DNA from: Bimuria novae-zelandiae CBS 107.79 | Taxonomy: Eukaryota > Ascomycota > Dothideomycetes > Pleosporales > Didymosphaeriaceae | DNA length: 64,000 nucleotides | Assembly: GCA_010015655.1 (NCBI GenBank) | Contig: ML976775.1 | Span: forward strand, 121,816-185,815 | Reading direction: 5' to 3' | In this document: piece by piece, positions 1 to 10,915 of the stretch | Position numbering within the stretch: the stretch's first letter is position 1 | Layout of the letters: every line of letters begins with the position of its first letter | The notes under the pieces: model-generated | Database searches by the model: none | What the model saw: the letters and a program-made list of their open reading frames with translations, nothing else | What the model was told of the DNA's origin: nothing | Program-made: the position numbers and the translations under genes

Positions 1-751
1 AAAGGGTCTAATATTACATGAAACATGCACAACGTCAAGCGGATCCGCAGACGGCTTCCCGCGCTAGAAGTCCCCAAGAATCCGGTGAGAAGGACGCCCC
101 AATGCAGGACTAAACAGACGTCGAAGGTCGACGGGGGCTCGTAACGAGGGTTGGAGGCTAACCTTGGTCGGTGGTGGTTTTCTCACGGGATCTCCTGGCT
201 GGAGCTGCTTCATTGAGTTTTGCCCGATTCTTGAGGTTGAGACAGAGGTCGAGCTCGAACTAGGATGAGAACGTAATTTCGACGTGGCTTACGTATCTCG
301 CCTCTGCATGCAGTGGAGTGGGACGCGATAATGGCGGGAGATTGAGTTTCGTATAACGTGCATACTCGTAGTATCATCGGGTCTGGGATGAAAATTTGCG
401 GAAGGTCGGCCATACATCATACCATATCATAGAGAGCATAACATGGACGTAAAACCGGATGAATAAAAATCCTACCCAATTGAACGCAGCCCAATACATG
501 TTCCACCTATTCACTCCCAATCCTGGCTCACCCTTTGCAGACGCCCCCACTCTTCAGCGGAGCCGCAAAATCGCACGGCTCGCAAAACACACCCCCAACG
601 CACCCTCGACACACCGCTACATCACAAGCAATACCCATGCTCGTAACTAGAAGCACTCCAGTGGCTACCGTTGTATAACCAGGTCCGCAAGCCTGTCCAT
701 GTGCGCAAACCGCGCACGCTCTCGACCCCTGCACCACGTGGGGTTCTATAG
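1..751. other. Gene-free stretch
   Basis: No open frame here shows a recognisable domain, fungal splice structure or convincing composition. The short frames at 210-413 and 459-650 look random. The stretch ends at the left arm of the inverted-repeat element at 752. Confidence 0.5.
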
Positions 752-992
752 GTACGAGGAGCTCTTTTTTTAGTGAGGCATATACCAAGGTTTTTCGATC
801 TGACAGCCCAACATCAAAACCCTTTAAAATAATTATTAAAAAAAAGTTAAATATATATAAAAAATTGCCCTAAATCTCTTCTTTTAGCTCTTGAATTTTT
901 ATAAATTAATAATAGATATTGCGGTCGTAATGCAGCACTGCTAGATTGAAAAAACTTTGGCATATTCCTCACTAAAAGAGAGTTCCTCGTAC
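752..992. repeat. MITE-like inverted-repeat element, AT-rich core
   Basis: The ends are an imperfect inverted repeat of about 50 bases. The left arm starts GTACGAGGAGCTC at 752, and its reverse complement is found as GAGTTCCTCGTAC ending at 992, with CCTCACTAAAA in both arms. Most arm differences are C/T or G/A transitions, as RIP would cause. The 140-base core is almost pure A and T. Total length of about 241 bases and lack of coding fit a miniature inverted-repeat transposable element. I could not see a clean target-site duplication, so the superfamily is unassigned. Confidence 0.6.
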
Positions 993-1946
993 TCAGCCAT
1001 ACACAGCGCACTGATTTCTAAGTTATCCGTGCATCGTGACGATCTTTGCGCTCCGCGACGCGCCGGCCGTCTAGAGGGTCAACGGCGGCCTAAGACATGG
1101 ACTGAAAATCGACTATGGCCGTGCTCCTGTATGCAGACCAGGTTTTGGAGGGAGGTGTGGGCGCTAACGTCGCACTTATGCACAGTTGCGACTATCAGTG
1201 CATACGATCGTCGTTATGCAGGTGTCGGGCGCTATCGCTGGATGCGGCAACCCATGGTTAGGGTGCGTAGGAAGCTGTACACGACGGCGATCTGATGCGG
1301 TCATGAGGGCAAGCTTTCATGTAAAAGGAATTTTGCGGGGTTCAGAAGGATCCCTCGTTGTTTGGGGGTGGGGGGAGGGGGGAGGGGGGACTGAAATATC
1401 AGAGAGTAGACTTTGGACTCGAAAGGTATGAACGTGTGCATGTGTGCATCGTAGATGTGTAATTCTAAATCTACTGCATGAGTGAACTTTCTACATGGTA
1501 CTGTGCTGTCTCCATGGGTTGAGAAACGCCACTCAGCGGGCCTCGTAATATGTTCCTTCTTTTCTCCCGCTTTACTTGACACTTTTGTGAGCAACCACAC
1601 TGCCTCGCGAAGACTCCACTCTGGCGGACGAACCCGTCAACGCCAAAGCGAAGACATCGTATGTTGCCCCACAGGATAATCCGGAACCTCTTCGGGGTCC
1701 GGAGTTATGCTGGGCGCAGGTGGCTCGGTAGTTCTTCTCCAGTCAGGCAAACGTATAAATACTCATACTTGCCGTTCTGTTGAACTTCTTGTACGGGCCA
1801 TACTGTGCTGGAGAGTCATCGTCATCCCGTGCGAAGCGTGGTTCGTAACAGCATGGCCACCGACCCGGGTGTAGTTCCGATATCGAACTGTCCGTCTCTT
1901 GAAATTGGACAGAGGATGGAGTTTCCTCTCTAAGAACAAATGTTGT
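993..1946. other. Gene-free stretch with a G-quadruplex run
   Basis: Nothing coding is recognisable. It holds the G-run at 1364-1389 described separately and the region downstream of the transcription-factor gene. Confidence 0.5.
1364..1389 (+). other. G-quadruplex-forming run
   Basis: Four G-tracts of 5, 6, 6 and 6 bases are separated by single bases (T, A, A). This fits the strict pattern for a very stable intramolecular G-quadruplex with one-base loops. It lies about 560 bases downstream of the transcription-factor stop codon and outside any gene I can support. Whether it does anything is unknown. Confidence 0.8.
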
Positions 1947-4284
1947 TCACGTGACAACAGTGTGGTCACCGTCCTCCCAGTGCCACTGCTCGGTGAGCTG
2001 CAGCAGTCTGTACTCGGTCGCCCATCCGATATCACTCTCGATCCCGCGAAGCAAGTCGAGAACAACCTGGCGCTCTCCGGGATCGCTTAGACATTGTCCA
2101 GCAGTGAACAAAGGCTGCACCGAATGGATGCGAACAGCCTCGTCTGGACGGCCGAGCGAGATGCCGACGATCTCACGACTGCGCTTTTGGCAAACGGCAA
2201 GGACGGACTGGTACGAGTTCAAGCGTTCGTAGACGGTGGTCCTTCCTTGGGTCGACTCATGAGGCTTGTTCATGTACAGCTGGATCTGGCTCATATGGTA
2301 ATACTGCATAGCCGAGGCGCACATGGGGACGCTGTACCAGATCTCTGGGAAGAGCGCATTGGGTTCGGCGAAAGTCGATGCGGGCCTTGGATCAACTCTG
2401 GCAGAGGGCTTGAACGTGATCGGCAGGCCGTCGTACCATACCTGAAACTGACGTCGCAAACGATTCCAGTAGTCGAGCAGTGTTCGCTGAGCAATACCAG
2501 CCCAGGCAGGGACACCTTGATCGCTGACGTCGTCTGCGTAGGCCATGAAGTTGACTAGCTTGCCCATGAGCCAAAAAAGAGCGTTGCAGATGAGGTCTTC
2601 CTTCATCATGCTTTCGCCTGCGGGGTAGCCGCTCTCTGTGCCGTTGCTGCGAACGATGAAGCCGTCCTCATCAATGAGAAGGCCCATTGACCTCCACAAC
2701 GAGAGGTCTTCTGTGTCGAGCCGTGTTCGTGTCTTGTTAATGACTGAGAGGATGTTAATAGGTGGAAAAGGGGTACATTCGGACAGGTCTTACAAGCTGC
2801 AAGCATATCTTGCCTGGCAATGTTCCAGAAGGTCGCTCTCCTGGCTTTAGAGATGACCCCAAGGTTAGCAGAAGTAACCATCGTGATAGAGCCAGGTAAG
2901 TGAAGAGGCACCATACGTTCTTGAGCAATGTGTAGAAGAGACTTTGCCCCATTGAGATGTCGCGCCCATTCAGGCACGGAAGCGTCGAGGAACTCGTACA
3001 CGCAGAGGATGGCAGAAGCAGCCAAAAGTTCGTCGACGTTCAATCTGCTCGGGGTGTTGCTGGACATGCGCCGACGCTTCGGAGGAGAAGCACCGTCCAT
3101 GCCGACGCAAGACTCGCCGGCCTCCGAATCCGAATCCGATGGACACATTGCATTCTCCTTCAATGCCTTCAAAAGAAGTGACACTGCTATGTCATAGTAC
3201 TGGGTGGCCTTGTGAGACCAGTCGATCAAATGTGTATCTGGATACATCTCCATCTGAGCCTGTCGCGTTACACTGCCTCCCATGACTGGTTTCCGCCCTG
3301 AAATGCGTGACAAGGACTTGGCAGAGTAAGTAAGAGCAGCATATTTCAAAAGAAGATTGTCCTGGGCTTTGACCGGAACATATGAGGAGAAATATGTACC
3401 CAGATCAAAGAGGTCCATCCAATACCCAGGTCCTTCGGAAAACCATCGCAGAAGGTAAGCGGTCTCATAGTCGCGGTCGGATATGAAGCTGGCGCAAGAG
3501 GACGTTCTTTGGCTTGTCGCGATGGAGTTGGAACGAGGTATTTGATCAGGAATCGGACCGAGAGGCGAGCCTAGTTGGGGATCAATGGGTGGCGGTGTCA
3601 TGGAGACAGCGTGATGGAATAATGGTCGAAAGTGAGACTTAGCGAGCGCAAGCGGAGGTGAGATGGGCGTTCCCACAGATGATGCTGGCGGCGATTGTAG
3701 CATCGAAGGTGTGTCAAGGGCCGGCAACGCATCCAGCTCTGGTGTGTAGCGCATTGTCGGGTTGTGCAATGGACCCGAGTTTGGCGTGCTCATCGCGGTG
3801 GGGAATCTGTTGTGGCCTGGCCACGAGGTTACTTGTCTTGGCTCGAAAGACGATGGGGAGTCCATAGACGTGGCAGACATGGCGTCAAAGTCTGGGTCAA
3901 GGTAGGGATTCGTGGTGTTGATGAATGTTACTGACATTACTATCAGTATCATGGAAAATGTCGAAGAGACACAGTGATTCTTACCGTTCCGGGGAATGTC
4001 GAGCCAAATGGTCTCGTCGTCGAAAGTATTTCTGTATGCGTAGAACCCCTTGAGTGAATTGTCGTCACCTGAATCCTCGCCGTTCATGGAAGCGTTGTGC
4101 TGATGGCGGAAGACGATGCCGGAGCTGGGGACACATTCACGATTGGCTTTACAACATTGTCCGCAGACGGGTTTCTTTTCGTCGCACTTCAATTTACGAT
4201 GGCGACATGTCAAGCTGTAAAAGAGATTGTTAGAGCTGTAATGGTGGCTAAACGTGATGCTTACCATCCAGTTCTTGATCGCAT
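1947..4284 (-). CDS. Zn2Cys6 fungal-type transcription factor
   Basis: A DNA-binding transcriptional regulator of the Gal4 class. Exons on the minus strand are 4284-4265, 4214-3985, 3930-2917, 2844-2794 and 2743-1947, giving 703 residues. The first exon has only 20 bases; splicing joins codon 7, which is the first zinc-binding cysteine. The cluster is at Cys7, 10, 17, 24, 27 and 34 (C-x2-C-x6-C-x6-C-x2-C-x6-C), followed by a Ser/Pro-rich middle. A C-terminal half resembling the fungal-specific regulator domain Fungal_trans_2 contains LLRWFSEGPGYWMDLFD and RATFWNIARQDMLAAF. All introns start GT and end AG. It is transcribed away from POB3's 3' side with about 745 bases between them. Target genes cannot be told from sequence. 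The family call is firm; no specific name is justified. Confidence 0.88.
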
Positions 4285-5029
4285 AGCGGTGGTTGGTATG
4301 GGGGAGCAGTCGTAGGAGAGATGTTACCAAGTGCGTACCAGACCCACGCGCTGGGTGGCACACGCGTGCTATATGTAGGTAAACATAGTCATGGTGTCGT
4401 TGCAATCTTGCATTGATAGTGAATGCGGGGTCTGGATGGTTCGCGCTAAGATCCACTTTCACACCTTTTAGCAACACGCCGTCACGCAGTGGCCGCGGCG
4501 GGTTTTGCCTAGTTAGCGTACAGGGAGTTGTCAACCTGAATCGAACTCGCCCTATCTGATCTGGGGATGGCTTCATTGACACGAGCATGGGACAAACGTA
4601 TCCAATACGCTCGGATAGTCTAAGCGCAAGATTCCTATCCATCAGCCGAGTTGGTGCCGCGCATGCAGCATTAGCGAGGAATATGCACGTGGAAGGACAC
4701 CGGAATATCACCGACAGCATTTACCGCTACTTCAAGCCTCATCCTAGCGCTCTAAGCTTACTTCCAAGGCCAAACACCCTTTTGTGACCTGCATAGGACC
4801 AGGGAGCCTAGTCGGTCGATCGCATCGAATGAGGCCGTCCGGAGTTGTCTCCAGGCGTTCTGTATACTTCTTCCCTTACAACCGCCGTTAACGGTGCACA
4901 TGCCCCATCCATCAAATCGCAGATGCCAGACAGTCTTCGGTTTCGGATCGAAAACTTCTAGAAAAACCACGGAAACATTCGGCGACGTCGTCACCGCCCT
5001 ACACGCCAATCTCGCACTAGAAATGATCA
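4285..5029. other. Intergenic region between the regulator gene and POB3
   Basis: This holds the promoter and leader of the Zn2Cys6 gene and the 3' region of POB3, both read leftward. No further gene is visible. Confidence 0.5.
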
Positions 5030-6943
5030 TCACTTCGCCATCTTCTGTTTCTTCTTCGGACGTTCCGCAGCGTCTTCTTCAGCGGGGGCATCGCTGTCTG
5101 CATCGGCATCGGCATCGGCATCGGCCATCTCCTCGTCACTGTCGCCACTGCTTTCATGGTTCTCGTCATATTCTTCTCCCACTTCAGACTCGGATTCTGT
5201 CTTGAAGTCTTCGTCAACACTCTCATCGTCTTCGTCGGCGCTCCCGCGATTAGCAACTTCGCCATCACTGGAAGCAAGATCTTCATCCTGGAGAGCAGCG
5301 GCAAGGATGGCTCCAGACTATGGGTGGACCCGTTAGCGTCTCCGTATTCCCACGTGTCGTAGCTACTTACATCATCGGCCATCTCATTCTTCGTCTTGAT
5401 GCCCTTGGCGCGAAAGAAGTTCTCGAGTGGTTGTTGCTCCTCACTATGGCGTATGTTAGTCATACAAGGCTCAAGCCATGTGTATTGCCACATACCGATT
5501 AATGTTGGAGAATTGGTGCTCGTTCTGGCCGTTCTTCATGGTAAAGGTAATGTCAAAAGTACGACTTGCCGCCATGGCCCCTCCGACGCGACTCATAGTC
5601 ACGGATGCGATGCCGTCCATGCTGATGTAAGTCGCTGGTTTAGGCACGAACATGAAAGCTTTGTCGAGGCAGAAAAGATGCCCTTCATTCGCCTTGATGG
5701 AACACTTCACGCCAGACTGCTCATGATGGCTGATGAAGTCTCGCGATGGTCTAGTGATGCGCTTCCCGCTCAGTCCCTTGAAAATGTCGGAAATAACGAC
5801 GGAAATAGGAGCCTCGTAATGTGGTTGAAGCTTGTCCTTGTACTTGGTCTCGAGCAGGTCCTCCTTCATGTTCAGATCCAGATTGACCTCTTCGTCGCGC
5901 TTGAACTGCATAACTAAAAACGGGTAGCGAGTCTGCCCCTGCCGTAGCGGCGGATCCAGGCCGATAACAATAAGAGAATGCATGTCGTCGGGCTTCGGGA
6001 GCAGCATGAACTTCTTGATATGGTCGAACTGGATCTTGTAGTCGTATGTTTTACCACGCAACCGAAAGGAGTTCTCGTACATGTCGATGTCGAAACGTCC
6101 ACGAGGAGTCAGATGTAGTATCTCCAAGAAAGTGGCGAATGTGTCACCCGCGACCTCGCCAATCTCGGCCTTCTCTATGAGCGTCTCGTAGAAGAGATTT
6201 GCAGCATTTTGTTCCTCGCCTTGCTCGCCATCCTCCATGTCCTCTCCATCGTCGTTCTTTTCTTTCTTGGAAGCTACTCCCGGGATGTAGAAGCGCATCT
6301 CGACAAGCTGGTCTTTTGCGCCGGTCGCCTTCTTACCGCGGAACTTTGCACCTCCCAGATTCCCATTTGTGTCGGCGCCGTTCTCGTTGGGTGCCGAGAA
6401 GTCGACTGCCACCTCGTTCTTGCCTGCCAAGTTCGTGTTCGAGATCTCCGTGTACGGTACTTCAAATGCGGGGCGGTTCGCGACGTTGAAGGAAAGCTCA
6501 GCCTTGCCAAACTCGGCCTTGCCCCAGTTCCAGCCACGGATCGCATGCTCCTTGCTCTCCAGGTTGACGCTATACCAGACTTTGAAGAGCTTCGCAATAC
6601 GGTCATAGTCCTGGTTATGTCAGCTACCGTTGCATTGGGCATCGCGCACCACCGTACATCTTGCTTGAAGCCATCCAGCTGGATGACAGGATCGTTGCGG
6701 TCCCGCGAAAGCACCTTGATCTCCCATCCCCGCGCGGCGCGGCTCCATTGCGCCGACACTATCTGCCCAGCATCGAGCGTGAAGGTGCCGCCCTCGCCAC
6801 CGCTTGTGGGCTTCCAACCAAAACCAGATTCTGCGAAACGGGTCACCCCGTGCTTCTTCGAAAGGTTGAGGTAGATGTCGTTGAAGGCCTCCCTATGAAC
6901 ACTCAGTAAGAATCGGCAGAGAGGGCATCTTGCTGGCTTACAT
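5030..6943 (-). CDS. POB3: FACT complex subunit POB3 (SSRP1-like)
   Basis: Histone chaperone subunit that pairs with SPT16 to loosen and rebuild nucleosomes during transcription and replication, in the nucleus. Minus-strand exons are 6943-6942, 6892-6658, 6610-5496, 5443-5371 and 5317-5030, giving 570 residues. The N-terminus (MEAFNDIYLNLSKKHG) and FAESGFGWKP match the family. The structure-specific recognition and PH-like middle domains are continuous (for example FDHIKKFMLLPKPDDMHSL). The C-terminus is acidic, with a DADADAD run from a GATGCC-type microsatellite, and ends in a basic PKKKQKMAK tail. As in other fungal POB3 proteins, the HMG box of animal SSRP1 is absent. The start codon is split by an intron after AT: splicing AT to G makes ATG-GAG-GCC. 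I chose this start because no other in-frame Met gives the conserved N-terminus. Confidence 0.95.
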
Positions 6944-7011
6944 TTGAACTAGCCAAAATGCGCAGAGGTTGACGTGTTGACGTAAGAGGTAGGGCAGCCT
7001 GGTGGTGATGA

Positions 7012-7055
7012 ACGCGAGGCCACAAAAGATCCAGAGGACGTCGCGCCTGACGCGT
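7012..7055. promoter_or_regulatory. MluI-box-like sites upstream of POB3
   Basis: A full ACGCGT palindrome lies at 7050-7055, about 107 bases upstream of the POB3 start, and a half-site ACGCG at 7012-7016. In yeasts ACGCGT is the binding site of MBF, which drives G1/S genes. Regulation here is inferred from position and motif only. Confidence 0.35.
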
Positions 7056-9056
7056 TCGCGCTAGGGTCAGATCACGTGGTCGCTTAGCCATTTCGGGGTA
7101 CTTAGGGCAGAGACCCCTACCCATTTCTCTCACTCGCATCAACAATAGAAAGTACACTTCAAGCGAGGGAAGTTTCTACCCACTTAAGTTGACTACCTCT
7201 CGTATCATCTAAATCACGACTGCAGCTCGCGCAAACGGCAAGAAATTGTAGTAAGCGGAATAACCCGACCAGGAAAGCTTCACTTGCAATCAATCGCTAG
7301 TATCACATTAAGATGTACTCCTAAGTACGAGGGTGATGGTTAAATTCTATTAGTGAGATGGGGCTTAGTATATTTGCCCATGGAGAACTGCCCTGGCATT
7401 CCGATAACACAACTTACTACAAAACTGGTTGTACCCTTATGATGTCAATCGCAAAGAGGGATGTAGCTTTTCAACTTGGCTCCACAACACATCTTACCAA
7501 GTCTCTCCCACCCTTTATAAGTGCTGGATGAAAGCTCCAGCGTACATCTTGTCACCGATTTTGGTCCCATGGACAGAAAGTGAAACTAACTATGTAGATA
7601 CAAGAGCGCAGTGGCTGTTCACGAAATATTGATATGGATACAATCCGTCGCCACCCAATCATAGATAACATTTGCGGCCGCCACTTGTTCTGCCGGATTG
7701 AATCTCAAGCGGAAAACCTGGCCAATGTTTTGCGCCACCCGGCGAACGACCGCAAATCTAACCACAACATCATATCACAATGTTGAATGCGGTCTGCCGA
7801 TCCCAGGATAATTACCATAGCCTCCTAGAGTGCCCATATACGCAGCATCCTGTTACATTACTGATTACGGTGGATTCGTATCATCCGGTGCAGTGCACAC
7901 CGTGAAACATGAAACAGTCACGATGTGCAACCGGCATTCCCTGCTAATTTGATGCAACCAACTACAGAGTCACTCCTACAAACGGTATTTAGTAGCAACT
8001 CACGTCAGCCCCGGATGCTCATAGCTAACTCCTAACAAGTGGTGATACCAGGAGCGTTTCTCCAACGTGGCAAGTTTGATATGACAAATTTAAGAGAGCA
8101 ACATTGTGGGCCTGGTCAATAGAATAGCCCGGTAGCAATAGGCACCCCAACAATGCCTCAACTTTATTACTGGATCCCTGTCCACATTATGACCGCAGTC
8201 ACTGTTCGGTCGCGAACCGCCATGAGCAGCACTGACTCATGAAGCCAGGGCCAGAACAGTAGCAAACTTAAAACAAGGTTACTCAAGCCTTTAGCTAATA
8301 TGCGCTGCATGTGTCTTAAATTCTTAATCAAATGTGCATTCTATATGGAATCGCCTGCCCGCTGCCACGGCATGGGCGCGTAATCTACTGGACGCCTTAC
8401 GCGCTCACAAACCGTCTAGCGGTTCTGTTGTTGAATGAGCCTTGCTTCCAGGGCGACGAAGCATATTTGTTTCCGTAGTCCCTAGTAAATAATTGTCACA
8501 TTGGCACTCGCACATATCTTCGCGATCTTCTGGCACCCTTCCATCATCGACCATTTTTATAGCAGTCGCACAGAATAGCACTCTGAGAATAGCTACAATA
8601 ACCGTCACTCCAAGATTATCATACAATATCTGAGAGGACCACCGTAGACGTACATGTACGATCTCATCTTGATGCACTAGCACACCATATACAATCAAGA
8701 GCGCACGACGCCCAATTCACAGTCCTTGCCCTTATATCGCGGCAGCCACAATCTCGAGTGTGCTGCGGAAGCAAGCTTCTAACTCGCGGCTATATATTTT
8801 GTATATTGTCACTACTTTTCGTACTTTGTTACTCACTACTATCTTTTTGCACATTGTCTCCAGACAAATTTTGTGTAACGCTACAACCTATTATGCACTG
8901 CTGTACTACTCTAGTAGCAGTATATTCTCTATGGGATTAGTTGAAGGTTGCTTGATAGCCTATATGGGGTACATTGTCTCCACTTATGCTGCTGTTTGGT
9001 ATGCTGTGCTGACCGCAAGAGAGTGGTTGGGCGTGCGGAAAATCGCACGGAATTTA
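7056..9056. other. Gene-free stretch, about 2 kb
   Basis: No frame in either strand shows a domain, conserved motif or coherent exon chain. The longest frames (for example 8405-8698 minus and 8760-9059 plus) have random composition. A CACGTG hexamer lies at 7073-7078, about 130 bases upstream of POB3. Confidence 0.5.
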
Positions 9057-9058
9057 TA

Positions 9059-10913
9059 GAGTCTCCCCCCCAGATTTGACCCAACCCCAGATTTGACCCA
9101 GCAAAATCAACTCTGCGCACGCGATCGCATTGCGCGTCGCGTGCGCTTTGCCGGCCCCTCTAATAAACTATCTACTGAACAATCCGAACCTTCCGCTTCC
9201 TCCTAACTATCTTCTTCTAGTACTATAACCTTTTATAGGCGCCCCCTTACTCGTTTTATTATTAGCTTCGCCTCCTCCTCGCGGGCGATCTACAACACTT
9301 CCATTATTATATAGATTAATTAACCTTTTAGTTAAACTCTTTTTCCTTTCTTAGCCTTCTTTCACTTCTAAAGAAGCTTAGACTAATCTGCGATCTACTT
9401 AGCTTAAATAGCTATTATAGTATTCTATATTTTATAGAGGCGTATTATCCGCTCTGCGTAGCGTTTTACTAGCAAGAGGACTACGGGATCCTCGCGAAGT
9501 AACTCTATAAATTACTTATTTAATCTTAGTAGTTTTACTAGCTTTAGAGAAGAGCTCTATAGTAGAGAGAGATCTAGATTAGTCGCTTATTATAGTGTAG
9601 CTAGGATAGGCAATGGCGAGGGCAACTTATAAGGCAGGTTACTAAGAACGCGTATAGGTAACGCAGGCTATAAGCTAGTAGCACGCTATTTACTAAGTAT
9701 ATTTTTCTTTAATATTACTTTCTCTCGTGCGCAGGATAGTAATTCTATCTACTCTAATCGCGGAATACGCTGTGAGCTAAGCCGGGATATTGTATACGTC
9801 TTACAGGAGTGATACCGTTTAAACGCCGAAAAGATACTAAGATTAAGAGGTTAGAGTATATGCGAGCAATAAGTAGGCATAATTAGAAAATTAATCTAAT
9901 TTCTTATATAGTAGGTGATAAAATCTGCGCGTATATAACTTCTATATCTATCCGCGATAAGTAAATACTAGCGCCCTGCAGCCTTGTCGTGGGTTAATAG
10001 ATTAAATACTCTCTTTAGCTATTCTAGACCTAGGTTATTTAATGTCTATCTATTCTTACTAGTAGCAAAATGCCACCCTAGAGGCGATTACTTATTAATC
10101 TATTATATATTAATATTATTTCTTTTAAAGATTAGGAGGGAAGCCAGCGCTTTGCCTATAGTATTAATATACTTAATATCTATAACCTATTCTTGCTTCC
10201 TAGTAATTACTTTGTCCTTTTAAGCAGTATTAAGGTACACTAATACCTTTATAATCTGCTCCTCACTAACACCGAATCCTGACTCATCCATGTTCCATAT
10301 ATCCAAAGGGAGGTACGCATGCTCCTCCATTTTTAAAGCTACTGCGTTAAACTAGCGCTCTACACGCGCGTATGATGCTCCTTCCTTTCGTAAATGCTTA
10401 AGATGCCTAATAAATACCCCTTCTATTTTAGGGTTCCTCTTTTAGAAACGTGTAATTTATTTATTATTAATATAGGAGAGTAATTGCGAAGGAGGGGCTA
10501 GTCGTAACGCGTGCGTAACGCGTACGGCCTGTATAAGGAGGGCAAGCTCCTTTAGCATTAAGTAGGTAATTTAGGTTCTAGTAATAGTATAGTTCTTAAT
10601 CTATTATATAAGAGTCTTTTCTTCCGCGTTTAATAAGATTTAAGTTATTTCGTAGCTTACAGACTGCGTTAAGCCACTGTAATGCCTACGGTGTAAGGTG
10701 CGTCGCGAAACTTTAAAGAAGTCTATAGCAGAATTTAGAGAAGAAAAATCTTTATTTTAAAAGGCATATAAAGCCTTCTATATTTGAATTTCGCGATTTA
10801 ATTGTCTTTTTGGTGTTTGGGGAGGCATTGGTGGGGATAACGCGTGATGCATGCGCGTCGCGTGCTTTTACTGGGTCAAATCTGGGGTTGGGTCAAATCT
10901 GGGGGGGGGACTC
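9059..10913 (-). mobile_element. Dead Fot1/pogo-like (Tc1/mariner) DNA transposon
   Basis: The element is 1,855 bases long and flanked by TA on both sides (9057-9058 and 10914-10915), the target duplication of Tc1/mariner elements. Its terminal inverted repeats are about 43 bases, begin GAGTC followed by a C-tract, and each contains the motif CAGATTTGACCCA twice. The minus strand still encodes a piece of DDE transposase around 10200-10340, including the catalytic-aspartate context WNMDESGFG. Further downstream a remnant matches the second DDE region in broken frames. Many in-frame stops and the TA-rich interior point to RIP, so it is inactive. The sequence between the TIRs has no other gene. 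Confidence 0.85.
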
Positions 10914-10915
10914 TA

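Noticed and set aside
5090..5130. GCATCG hexamer run as an independent repeat feature
   Set aside because: It simply encodes the Asp-Ala run of the POB3 acidic tail.
9984..10223. 79-codon plus-strand frame rich in Leu, Ile and Tyr
   Set aside because: It lies within the RIP-mutated transposon and is antisense to the transposase remnant.
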